From positions 558,001 to 622,000 of the forward strand of contig NZ_CP124862.1 of NCBI RefSeq assembly GCF_030013905.1: 64,000 nt of DNA. The letters are read 5' to 3'. Shown piece after piece: positions 16,597-25,125 of this stretch (position 1 is the stretch's first letter; every line of letters starts with the position of its first letter). Both the position numbers and the translations under genes were made by a program. Source of the DNA: Petroclostridium sp. X23. GTDB taxonomy: Bacteria > Bacillota > Clostridia > SK-Y3. Under the pieces are notes generated by a model that did no database searches, was not told the DNA's origin, and saw only the letters and a program-made list of their open reading frames with translations.

Positions 16597-17280
16597 CTAT
16601 CTCGCAAGAAGTCCTTCTTCTGCAAAACTAAGATACCTGTCACCCGCAACAATAATATGGTCGGATACTTTAATCGATATTGCCTCTAACGCTGTTCTGA
16701 TTTTCTTTGTAACTTCTATATCATCGGATGAAGGCCGCAAACTTCCTCCGGGATGATTGTGCGCCAGTATTACGCTATTCGCTTGATGGCGTAAGGAAGT
16801 CTCTACAATTAGCCTGGGGTATACAGGTGCTTCATTAATAGTTCCTTCATGTACCGGTGCAGCATAATTTACCCGGTTTTGCGCATCCAGGCAAATTAAA
16901 TAAAAAACTTCATAGGTATGCCCTGTAAAAAGAGATACCGCATATTCTCCTGCAATAGAGGAACTGCTTAAGACAGGCTTATCTCCCCATTTTCCTTTAA
17001 AATACCTGCGTGCCAATGACGGTATTAAAGACACTAATATCGCTACATTCTCACTGACTTCACAGCGTCTGCAGATATCTTTAGGGTCAGCCTCAAAGAG
17101 GCCTGCTAGTGATCCAAATTCTTTTATCATCTTGTGTGCAAGTTCATTTGTATCTTTCATAGGTATAGAATAGAAGAGGAGCATTTCCAGAACCTGATGG
17201 TCTTCAAATGCGTCCAACCCCTCAGTTAAATATCTATTTTTCACTCGTTGTCGATGACCCTGATGCAGCTTTTTGTCCAT
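16597..17280 (-). CDS. radC: RadC-family JAB/MPN protein
   Basis: 227 residues. N-terminal helix-hairpin-helix-like part (EMLLFYSIPMKDTNELAHKM) and C-terminal JAB metalloprotease-like domain with ILAHNHPGGSLRPSSDD, the His-x-His ... Asp zinc site. RadC proteins are common on mobile elements, and their role in DNA repair is doubtful. GAGGGAT precedes the ATG. First gene of a radC-unknown-mazG-like operon. A second RadC lies at 53806. Confidence 0.88.
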   Translation of the reverse strand: MDKKLHQGHRQRVKNRYLTEGLDAFEDHQVLEMLLFYSIPMKDTNELAHKMIKEFGSLAGLFEADPKDICRRCEVSENVAILVSLIPSLARRYFKGKWGDKPVLSSSSIAGEYAVSLFTGHTYEVFYLICLDAQNRVNYAAPVHEGTINEAPVYPRLIVETSLRHQANSVILAHNHPGGSLRPSSDDIEVTKKIRTALEAISIKVSDHIIVAGDRYLSFAEEGLLAR

Positions 17281-17663
17281 AAATATCCCTCTAGCAATGT
17301 CTATATAGTAATTTCAATAACCTTTTAATTAATATTGTTATGAAAAACTATTCTACAAAATCATTAAAAATCCTGCATAATTTGGAACATATTTGTGATA
17401 TTCGGAAATTTTGAACCGTTACTGAATTTTGATCCTCCTTTTTCATCCCGTACTAAAAGACAAAGAGCCACTATTTACGGTAACAATATAATACTCTTAT
17501 TCATATTATGTAAATATGTGCATACACTTACATCATTTTCACATTCATATATCATTCGTATTATATGGAAGTTATTGATTGCATTTTGCTTTGTAGTGTA
17601 ATAATTCACTCACTCATTATAAACTTATTTAGATAGGCTATTGTTAAATGGGAGAAAAAACAG
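17281..17663. other. Divergent intergenic region
   Basis: AT-rich 383 bases between the radC operon (leftward) and a two-gene run (rightward). No gene or hairpin terminator recognised; likely holds both promoters. Confidence 0.4.
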
Positions 17664-18425
17664 ATGGATAATTCTAAAATAGAAAAATGCAAATCTGACC
17701 TGCCTGTAACATTAGAGGATTTGAGCAAATTCATTTTGGTTGGAAGAGAGAAACTGGCCTCCGTCCGGGCAGAAATAAGAGCTATAGAAAAATTGAAATT
17801 GGCTCAGGCGGTAAGGGATCAAAAAAAAGAAGAATGCAGGATGCTAGCCGAAGCATTATTGGATGCTGAAGTTAAGATTGGTGAATTATTAAAAAACATC
17901 CCCACTGCCCAAGGAACCAGAAACGATTTAACTTCAGTGCACCGGTGCACCGAAGTTGGAAATGCCTCGAATCATACCTGTGAAAATCTATCCCCACCTC
18001 AGAAAACCAAATCACAGATTGTGAAAAACCTTAACTTTACTACAGATCAACAAAAACGCTTTGAAATTTTGGCAGATAATAAGGACTTGGTTGAGCAGGT
18101 AAAAGCAGAAGCCAGAGAAAACAATAAGCTTCCAACCAGATCCAAAGTATTAGACTTAGCGCAGGAGAGAAAGAAAAACGAACAGGAAAGAAGACTTAAT
18201 GTCGCGGCTAGCCATGATTATCACACATTTTGCACAGCAGCCGCAAAAAAATTCAGTAATATATTATCGGAGATTCGAAAGCTAGAGGTGGATGACAAAC
18301 ACCTTAAGGCTTGGGCTGATCATCTTAATGATCCTCTTAATCTCAAAAATGAACAAAGAAAATCCAATGAAGCGGTAGCAAAGATAATGAAAATAAATAA
18401 TTTTCTGAAAGGACTGAGTATATGA
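17664..18425 (+). CDS. Phage/element-type protein, unknown function
   Basis: 253 residues, largely helical. The central text (LDAEVKIGELLKNIPTAQGT, RNDLTS, then KRFEILADNKDLVEQVKAEA and NNKLPTRSKVLDLAQERKK) resembles proteins found beside DNA methyltransferases or ParB-like genes in clostridial prophages. No catalytic motif seen. It overlaps the next gene by 4 bases (ATGA). Confidence 0.6.
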   Translation: MDNSKIEKCKSDLPVTLEDLSKFILVGREKLASVRAEIRAIEKLKLAQAVRDQKKEECRMLAEALLDAEVKIGELLKNIPTAQGTRNDLTSVHRCTEVGNASNHTCENLSPPQKTKSQIVKNLNFTTDQQKRFEILADNKDLVEQVKAEARENNKLPTRSKVLDLAQERKKNEQERRLNVAASHDYHTFCTAAAKKFSNILSEIRKLEVDDKHLKAWADHLNDPLNLKNEQRKSNEAVAKIMKINNFLKGLSI

Positions 18426-18820
18426 GCAAAACCATTACATTGGAGAAACAAGCAAGGAACGAAATCCTGAAGCAAATGGCAGGGCTAAATGAAATTACAA
18501 CAGATGCTGTTGTTGACCTTATAGAACCATATTTTCAATTCGACGTTACCAATGCCAGAGAACAGGCATTAAGACGAAAAGCGAATAGCCTGATGGCTCA
18601 ATTCAAGGATGAATGTGGTCAAAGAACCTGCTTCAGCTATAAAGACAATGGTCAATCAAAATACGTCAACATCGATGAAACCACCGATTCTGAAATACTA
18701 AACCGCTTGGATGACCAACTCTACAAAAAACTTGATACCATGCTCATAATCAGAAAGAAAATTGCCAAACGTCTTGATGAGTTGTTAAAACAGACTAACA
18801 TAGAAAACTCAAAAGTTTAA
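18422..18820 (+). CDS. Phage-type protein, unknown function
   Basis: 132 residues: MSKTITLEKQARNEILKQMA, FDVTNAREQALRRKANSLMA, and a helical C-terminus. Resembles small replication-region phage proteins without a known activity. Translationally coupled to the preceding gene. Confidence 0.55.
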   Translation: MSKTITLEKQARNEILKQMAGLNEITTDAVVDLIEPYFQFDVTNAREQALRRKANSLMAQFKDECGQRTCFSYKDNGQSKYVNIDETTDSEILNRLDDQLYKKLDTMLIIRKKIAKRLDELLKQTNIENSKV

Positions 18821-18870
18821 ACTGTCCGTAACATGCCGGAAAACGGAGTATGACATTTCATTCCACTACT

Positions 18871-18912
18871 TTTCAAGCCCCTTTGATACGATTTGTCAAA
18901 GGGGGCTTGAAA
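18871..18912 (+). terminator. Long hairpin after the two-gene run
   Basis: Arms TTTCAAGCCCCTTTGA and TCAAAGGGGGCTTGAAA pair almost perfectly across an 8-base loop, 50 bases after the stop. The T-run is poor, so it may instead be a repeat. Confidence 0.55.
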
Positions 18913-18932
18913 TAGAATAAAGGGTCAACTTC

Positions 18933-19108
18933 GGGATCAGGCTTGAATTATTCACTTATTTATTTCGTCTAGTCGAACCTTTTCTCCAGTATTGCCTCTA
19001 ACTATCACATAATATGCGGCGCCTTGATAGTGGATTCGCTATTTTCTCGACATACTTATCTTGTTGGATAATATCTCCATAAGAAAGGAATATTTCAAGC
19101 CTGACCCC
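18933..19108 (-). mobile_element. RAYT (REP-associated Y1 transposase) relic
   Basis: Bounded by inverted repeats GGGATCAGGCTTGAA (18933) and TTCAAGCCTGACCCC (19094). Inside, from ATG 19053 leftward: MSRK, a TAG, then RIHYQGAAYYVIVRGNTGEK and VRLDEINK stop at 18952. This is the first 30 residues of a Y1 (HUH-type) transposase with its REP-like ends, the rest deleted. A different lineage from the two full copies further right. Confidence 0.6.
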
Positions 19109-19116
19109 TTCTTGTC

Positions 19117-19452
19117 TTACTTCATGTTGATTTCTCCTTTTATTTGTTCTGTTGATATGCTATTTATTGAGATGCCAAGTCGTTCGGCCTCCGCGATCTC
19201 ACATTTCATTCCATGGCTGATCCGCTTTCCACAGACCCACACCTCATCGCAGGATGCCAGTATCCGCAAACCCATTTGAATACCATTCTCTCTTTCGGCG
19301 GGGACAGTATCATTTAAAATTTGCGGATACAGCAGGTGGACTGCAATTGGGGCACAGTCTTGATTAATAGCGTAACGGCAGGCTGTTCTGGCAAACTGCT
19401 GATTGTTTTCGATATCTCCAGCAAAGGAAGAACAGATATATACCAGCTTCAT
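19117..19452 (-). CDS. DUF7768/DUF4406-like nucleotide-binding protein
   Basis: 111 residues: MKLVYICSSFAGDIENNQQF, ARTACRYAI, PIAVHLLYPQILNDTVPAER, ASCDEVWVCGKRISHGMKCE. The pattern is that of a Rossmann-like domain related to nucleoside 2-deoxyribosyltransferases, usual in Tn1549-like conjugative elements. It overlaps the stop of the TrbL-like fragment by 4 bases. A stranded part of an older conjugative element. Confidence 0.7.
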   Translation of the reverse strand: MKLVYICSSFAGDIENNQQFARTACRYAINQDCAPIAVHLLYPQILNDTVPAERENGIQMGLRILASCDEVWVCGKRISHGMKCEIAEAERLGISINSISTEQIKGEINMK

Positions 19453-19907
19453 TTTGCTGCCACCGCCTTTACAACCGTCCGGGTCATATTGACTGCGGAC
19501 TGTGCCGTATAAACAGCACTCATAAGATTAGCCTTGGTACTGGTATCCAGTCCAAAGGCACCAGCGATGCGTGGAATTTCTCCTGAAGCCAGCATCAATC
19601 CCAGCCCCAGCAGGACATGATCCTTGATTACCATCAGACCTGCTATGAGGATAATAGACTGAAGAAAGGCCGTCAGGCACAAGCCGATGATCTGCTTGCA
19701 CCAGCTAACAAAGCCGTCCAGATAGCCTCTCGGAACACTGAACATATACAGGCTGCCGACTGCGATCTGGATCAGCAGAATGCCGTCCCTTTTAAGGTTT
19801 GCGAAAAATACCTTAATTACTGCATAGCCCATCATGATAAGGATAAACAGCATCATGTCGAGGATTTGATTCAGCACCTTGTCGGCAACAAAGTCCCACA
19901 TAAACAT
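19449..19907 (-). pseudogene. TrbL/DUF6045-like conjugal membrane protein, internally deleted
   Basis: 152 residues with several membrane segments (LFILIMMGYAVIKVFFANLK, QSIILIAGLMVIKDHVLLGL). The start MFMWDFVADKVLNQI with a GGAGGTGAT box is right for this family, but family members are about twice as long; after NQILD a large N-terminal membrane portion is missing. The C-terminus (SAVYTAQSAVNMTRTVVKAV) is normal. The frame remains open, so it was shortened by an in-frame deletion. Confidence 0.6.
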
Positions 19908-20144
19908 AGGGATCACCTCCAAAAAAAATAGAGAGCCTGCTTTCACAGACTCCGAAAATATATAAAAACTCAGTCAATATACCCATAGACATGCAGGGAC
20001 TTGCATTCTATGCTATAATGGATATTATTAGAAATTGTGAGGAAGAAGGTTGAAAAAGAATAAAAGAGCACTTAACCAGATTAGAGGGCATACCAAATAG
20101 ACCACCTTTCGCTAGTCAAAAAATTTAATATTGAAAAATTAAGG

Positions 20145-21392
20145 TTATTCAGTAGCTGACTTAATTCTATAACCTTGGAATTTTGCTATTAATATAGCCT
20201 GCTCCACTGTAATCTCGCGATTGGCAGGAATAATGTCAGATTTCCTATAAAGTTCAGCATTATATGGTTCATTATTCTTCAACATGTTGTATAATGCTGT
20301 TAGAAGCATTCTTGCTATTGCAATGATTGCCTTCTTGTGACCGCGGCGTTTCCTGAGGCGGAGGTAGCGGTTACGTATTTCAGGATGCTTTTCACTTTTG
20401 ACCACTGAGTTGGCGCATTGAACCAAAAGTGGCTTGATGTAGCATCCGGCTTTGGAAACCCGGACAGACTTTTTCTTCCCTGCACTTTCATTATTGGTAG
20501 GCGTAAGACCTGCCCAAGAACATAAGTGTTTCGCCGAAGGAAAAGACTCCATATTAACACCAATCTCTGAGATAACTGTAATTGCAGAGAAAATGTTCTT
20601 AAAGGATGGAGCGGTTAGAATTAGGTCGAGTTTTTGCTGATAGGGACTGGCGAGCGCAAGAATCAGTTCTTCTAGCTCTGTTTTCCGGGATTCCAAATCT
20701 TCAAAATGCTTTTTGATAATCTTTAATTTACCAGCCTGTTCCGGTGTAATATAGCCGTCAATGGCGAGCTCTAATTCAGGGATTTTACCTTTCATAGAGC
20801 TATGAATTGAAGGTTCTATATCAAAGGAAGTATCTTGAGGATTTTCAAGAATCTTATCCAGAATTCTTTTGGAACTTTTACCAAAAGTGTCCGATACAAT
20901 GTTTCCCAATTGAATATTGGAAACCGTGAGACAGTTTTGGAGTCTATTCTTTTCGCTGGACATAAAGCAGGTTAGTTTGTAGCGATAGCGCATTAGGTCA
21001 CGAAGCTGGCGGATATCCGCAGGAGGCATAAAGCTACCGGCAACAAGATCATGCTTAAACAGGTCAGCAATCCATTTAGCATCTTTCTTATCAGTCTTTT
21101 TACCACGAATAGCCTTAACATACTTAGGATGTGCAAGTACAATAGAACAGTTTTCTTCCAAGACGTTGTACACTGGAATCCAGTACTTTCCTGTAGATTC
21201 CATACAGACATCCTTACAGTTAAATTCAAGCAGCCATTGTAACAGCTCTTTCAAACCTTTAGTGTAAGTGGAAAAGCGGTGGCGCTTGTAGGTGGTAACA
21301 CCTTGATTGTTGGTGGAAGCGATACAGGCAACAACAAAAGTTTTGTGAACATCAATCCCACAGCAGACTTTGTACACAATTTTTAAAGCCAT
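20145..21392 (-). CDS. IS110-family transposase
   Basis: 415 residues from the ATG at 21392 (AAGGAGT box). N-terminal DEDD RuvC-like domain: CGIDVHKTFVVA, MESTGKYW, KKTDKKDAKWIADL. C-terminal Tnp20 domain with LCSWAGLTPTNNESAGKKKS, holding the catalytic serine. IS110 transposases recombine DNA under guidance of a bridge RNA made from the element end. Appears intact. Flanking ends are not certain, so the element borders are left open. Confidence 0.93.
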   Translation of the reverse strand: MALKIVYKVCCGIDVHKTFVVACIASTNNQGVTTYKRHRFSTYTKGLKELLQWLLEFNCKDVCMESTGKYWIPVYNVLEENCSIVLAHPKYVKAIRGKKTDKKDAKWIADLFKHDLVAGSFMPPADIRQLRDLMRYRYKLTCFMSSEKNRLQNCLTVSNIQLGNIVSDTFGKSSKRILDKILENPQDTSFDIEPSIHSSMKGKIPELELAIDGYITPEQAGKLKIIKKHFEDLESRKTELEELILALASPYQQKLDLILTAPSFKNIFSAITVISEIGVNMESFPSAKHLCSWAGLTPTNNESAGKKKSVRVSKAGCYIKPLLVQCANSVVKSEKHPEIRNRYLRLRKRRGHKKAIIAIARMLLTALYNMLKNNEPYNAELYRKSDIIPANREITVEQAILIAKFQGYRIKSATE

Positions 21393-21527
21393 AGGGACTC
21401 CTTTCTGAACTGGAAAGCTCGCAAGAATTATAGGGGGATACGGCATTGACTGAACGCCTAGCATATAAACGAGATTGTTTAAACAAAGATAAGGTTACGT
21501 ACTCAAAGGTACACTTATTTGTGCTTG

Positions 21528-23474
21528 GTGCGAGCTGCGAATGCAGCGGGGGGGATACTCCGCAAGCGTTCCACTTGCTTTTGAATATAACAAGGAAGCA
21601 ATTGTAAGCTTCTGAATCACAGTGGAAATATCCACCAGGTAAAGTCTAACCAGCAGCCTGTACCTAGTCCTTGGATGCAAAACGGTAACGTCAGTATTAA
21701 GCGTAGGACAGGAAACAGACCGAGCCGAAAGCGAAAGTTGAAGCGATTTAGCCACGAAATAAATAAAATGACGAAGAGGCCGATGTCGTCAAGCAGACAG
21801 CAGGCAGCATCAACATATACGAAATGGTGAGTGTATGTTGGCTCTTCCGGGGTTTAAAAGCTCGGCGAGGATGTAGAGGGATTCAGGAGAACAGATGAGA
21901 CCCTGCTGAGTCTGCCATTGGCAGTATGGAGAAGCAAATCCTACAAAGATGAGCCAACCAGACGCTCAACAGGGAGTCCGACTACCTCATAGTACTGTAG
22001 AAGTCCGTGAAAGCGGATAGAGGGAAGGGGGTAGCAACAACTGAACTGTGCAATGAAATTTTATTCCAGACAGGAGCTGAACAAGAATGACAATAGAACT
22101 GCACAGGATAAGCGAAATTGCAAAAAGGAACGTAAAAGTACAAAATCTAGCACATTTTATTGACGAAGCTAGTCTAAAACAAATTCATCGAAGAATGGAT
22201 GGCAAGAAGGCTAAAGGCATCGACAAAGTGAGCAAGGATGAGTATGCTAAGAACCTGGAGGAAAATATTGAACAGCTAGTTTTGCGTATGAAAAGACAAG
22301 CGTACCAACCGCAACCCACACGAAGGGTCTATATAGATAAGCCGGGAAGCAAGAAAAAGAGACCATTGGGAATTTCTTGCTACGAGGATAAGTTAGTGGA
22401 AAATCGGGTTGCCGAAATTTTATCTGTAATATATGAGCCAAAGTTCTATGAATTTTCCTATGGATTCCGACCTGAAAAGAATTGCCATCAGGCAGTACGG
22501 AAGCTGATAGAATGTATCCGCAAGAATGTAGGTTATGTAGTAGAGGCAGATATTCGGTCATTCTTTGACACCATAGACCATGAGTGGATGATTCAATTTC
22601 TGGAACATGACATAGCTGACAGAAAATTTATCGATCTTATCAAGAAGATGCTGAAAGCAGATGTGCTAGATGGAGGGGAATTACTGGAACATGAAGTCGG
22701 CAGCCCGCAGGGCTCAGCTGCATCTCCAATCTTTGCAAACATCTATTTACACTATGTACTTGACTTGTGGTTTACCATAAAGATAAGCAAAGAGTGCCGA
22801 GGGGATGCATATATTATCCGATATTGTGATGATTTTGTATGTTGCTTTCAATACAAAGAGGATGCAGAAAAGTTCTACAAGGAGCTACCGAAACGGTTTA
22901 CGAAGTTCGGACTTGAATTAGCGGAAGAAAAGACACGGATATTGGAATTTGGTAGGTTTGCGGAAAAAGACCGGGCAGCAAGGAGCGAGGGAAAACCAGA
23001 AACGTTTGATTTCCTTGGTTTTACTTTCTATTGTAGCATGGACACTAAGAAAAGATTCTTTCGTGTCAAGGTGATATCGTGCCGCAAGAAAACTACAGCA
23101 AAACTGAAAAAGCTGAATCTGTGGTTAAAGGAGCACCGAGATTGGTCTGTCAAAGATATAATTACCAGATTTAACCAATCGCTGCTGGGGCACTATCATT
23201 ACTACGGAGTTACAGATAACTTTGAAAGTATTGCGAAATTCCGATTCATGATAGTTAATCTACTGTTTAAGTGGCTGAACCGAAGAAGCGAGAGGAAAAG
23301 CTATACTTGGGATGCATTTCGGGATGGATTGTTAAAAACCTTCCCAATAGCTAATCCAAAGATATATGTAAGCCTAATTGCAAATAACGCGTAAAGTTGT
23401 TGGGGAGCCGTATGCGTTAGTTGCGCACGTACGGTTCAAAGAGGAGCAAAGTCGGTAACGGCTCTGCTTACTCA
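21528..23474 (+). mobile_element. Group II intron
   Basis: The 5' end is probably GTGCGAGC at 21528 (a GTGC at 21521 is an alternative). About 560 bases of ribozyme domains I-IV precede the maturase gene. Domain V is at 23405-23437, GAGCCGTATGCG ... CGCACGTACGGTTC, complete with the AGC triad region (GAGCCG). Domain VI follows at about 23439-23470. The intron lies head to head with IS110, not inside a recognisable gene. Confidence 0.88.
22087..23394 (+). CDS. ltrA: Group II intron reverse transcriptase/maturase
   Basis: 435 residues. RT fingers-palm motifs in order: GIDKVSKDEYAKNLEENI, RRVYIDKPGSKKKRPLGIS, YEFSYGFRPEKNCHQAV, VVEADIRSFFDTIDH, GSPQGSAASPIFANIYLHYV, and the active site RYCDDFVCCF (YCDD instead of the common YADD). 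The maturase X domain follows (about 330-420). No HNH endonuclease domain, so retrohoming would use nicked or single-stranded DNA. Starts about 9 bases after an AGGAG box. Confidence 0.93.
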   Translation: MTIELHRISEIAKRNVKVQNLAHFIDEASLKQIHRRMDGKKAKGIDKVSKDEYAKNLEENIEQLVLRMKRQAYQPQPTRRVYIDKPGSKKKRPLGISCYEDKLVENRVAEILSVIYEPKFYEFSYGFRPEKNCHQAVRKLIECIRKNVGYVVEADIRSFFDTIDHEWMIQFLEHDIADRKFIDLIKKMLKADVLDGGELLEHEVGSPQGSAASPIFANIYLHYVLDLWFTIKISKECRGDAYIIRYCDDFVCCFQYKEDAEKFYKELPKRFTKFGLELAEEKTRILEFGRFAEKDRAARSEGKPETFDFLGFTFYCSMDTKKRFFRVKVISCRKKTTAKLKKLNLWLKEHRDWSVKDIITRFNQSLLGHYHYYGVTDNFESIAKFRFMIVNLLFKWLNRRSERKSYTWDAFRDGLLKTFPIANPKIYVSLIANNA

Positions 23475-23650
23475 CGAAAAGGCGATCTACACATATAAAC
23501 ATACGGTCATCTGATAAGTCAGATAGCCCACTCACCTCTCCGTGATTTGTAGTTTACCGAAATCCCTATGGACTTAATTATAAAACAAATAACGCTCAAA
23601 AGCACTTTTCATTACGTTTTGTGCCTTGAGCGAAAGGAATGGATATAAAC

Positions 23651-23826
23651 ATGAAAAATCTGTTTTTGATCGGCGGTACCATGGGCGTTGGTAAAATGAC
23701 CACCTGTAAGATTATGAAGCAAAAACTGAACAACAGCGTATTCCTCGATGGAGATTAGTGCTGGGACATGCATCCTTTTCAAGTAACACAGGAAACAAAA
23801 CAAATGGTCATAAAGAACATTTGCTT
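23651..23826 (+). pseudogene. P-loop nucleotide kinase-like gene, nonsense and truncated
   Basis: MKNLFLIGGTMGVGKMTTCK then IMKQKLNNSVFLDGD, TAG, CWDMHPFQVTQETKQMVIKN. The Walker A motif GGTMGVGK is clear. A TGG to TAG change likely made the stop (GDWCWDM in relatives). The frame is cut at the left end of the 87-bp palindrome. Preceded by AAAGGAA. Such small AAA/kinase proteins have unknown substrates. Confidence 0.6.
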
Positions 23827-23913
23827 TGTATATGTCAAGTAAATTTTCGTCATTATTTCAATTGAAAAGTCGGCAGTCAATTGGAAAAAGAGAAAATTTA
23901 CTTGACATATACA
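23827..23913. repeat. 87-bp MITE-like element with perfect 22-bp inverted ends
   Basis: TGTATATGTCAAGTAAATTT plus TC (23827-23848) is matched exactly by its complement at 23892-23913. The 43-base centre carries two CAATTG-like sequences. It sits precisely where one truncated gene ends and another begins. The right end contains TTGACATA, usable as a -35 box. Confidence 0.65.
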
Positions 23914-24234
23914 CGCGCTGCAGTTTTAATGGGTGCCTGCAATCTTTATCATATGTGCAGCCACAACTATCTTCATGACCGTAATATTGAAACGCTTAGT
24001 AACATGTATAAGTCTGCGTTTTTTATATTACAGGCGAAACACTACTCAGAAACCAGCATCTACATAAGAAGCCAAAAGGCCTTAAATGATGTGTTGTCTG
24101 GAACAGACCAATTGATTTTACAATACTCGAAGCAGGTTAAGGCCGCAGAAGAGTCACAAGCCGCTCTGGATCGTTATTCAGATCAGCTGCTGCGATGGAC
24201 GCATCAGCTAATCTGCGAGTATTCAGTGGCATAA
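23908..24234 (+). pseudogene. C-terminal helical domain of a nucleotidyltransferase-like protein, 5' lost
   Basis: About 108 residues remain: TRAAVLMGACNLYHMCSHNY, LHDRNIETLSNMYKSAFFIL, YSETSIYIRSQKALNDVLSG. The all-helical pattern resembles C-terminal domains of kanamycin-type or HEPN-associated nucleotidyltransferases. The N-terminal catalytic part is absent; the frame is open into the palindrome up to a TTG at 23881, which has no proper ribosome binding site. Confidence 0.45.
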
Positions 24235-24251
24235 TCAAGGAGGAAGTCAGA

Positions 24252-25013
24252 ATGGATAAATGGTTTACAACAGAAAAAATAAATGAGGATACGTTTGTTC
24301 TTAGCGAGTATCGGCATTGGGAGGAAACGCACTGTTATTTGCTTATAGGCACTGAAAAAGCACTTCTGATCGACACTGGCCTCGGTATCAGCAACATTTA
24401 CGATGAAGTGATGAAGCTGACTGATAAGCCAGTCACTGCCGTGGCAACCCATATCCACTGGGACCACATCGGTGGTCATAAATACTTCCCGGATTTTTAC
24501 GCCCATGAGGATGAATTAGATTGGCTGTGCGGAGAATTCCCGCTTACCATGGAACAAATCAAGGGTATGGTAATAGATCGCTGTGATCTGCCAGAAGGAT
24601 ACAATGTCGACAGCTATGAATTCTTTCAGGGAATACCTACTAGGGTGTTGAAAGATAATGCCACAATTAACATCGGCGGGTACGAATTGCAGATACTGCA
24701 TACACCTGGGCATTCACCTGGGCATATGTGCTTTTTTGAAAAAGATCGAGGGTATCTTTTCACAGGCGATCTGGTTTATAAAGATACCTTATTTGCCTAT
24801 TATCCCTCCACCGACCCGAAAGCCTATCTAAAATCAATGGAACGAGTTGCTGCACTTCCTGTAAATCGGGTTTTTCCAGCACACCACAGTTTGGATATAC
24901 AACCGGAAATACTCTTAAGAATGCGAGATGCTTTCCGAGACCTGAAAGCTGAAGGAAAATTACATCACGGCAGCGGTACATTTGAGTACAACGATTTTGC
25001 TATCTGGCTTTAG
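24252..25013 (+). CDS. MBL-fold metallo-hydrolase
   Basis: 253 residues from the ATG at 24252, 6 bases after AAGGAGGAAG (an in-frame extension to 24195 lacks support). Complete metallo-beta-lactamase fold motifs: THIHWDHIGGH (HxHxDH), LHTPGHSPGHMCFF (third His), FTGDLVYKDTLFAYY (bridging Asp) and VFPAHHS (last His). This is the glyoxalase II-like/general hydrolase subgroup; substrate unknown. Intact, in contrast to its neighbours. Confidence 0.88.
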   Translation: MDKWFTTEKINEDTFVLSEYRHWEETHCYLLIGTEKALLIDTGLGISNIYDEVMKLTDKPVTAVATHIHWDHIGGHKYFPDFYAHEDELDWLCGEFPLTMEQIKGMVIDRCDLPEGYNVDSYEFFQGIPTRVLKDNATINIGGYELQILHTPGHSPGHMCFFEKDRGYLFTGDLVYKDTLFAYYPSTDPKAYLKSMERVAALPVNRVFPAHHSLDIQPEILLRMRDAFRDLKAEGKLHHGSGTFEYNDFAIWL

Positions 25014-25125
25014 TCCAATTCGTCATTGCAAGCACAATCTCATATCGTAAAATTCAATTTGTTGAGCAGGCTGGTTTTGCTAAAATTAAAACAGCCTGCT
25101 TCACATTTGCTTTCTATAACAACTC

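Noticed and set aside
21495..21755. Leftward 86-codon frame in the 5' part of the group II intron.
   Set aside because: It is the antisense of ribozyme domain I and has no coding signals.
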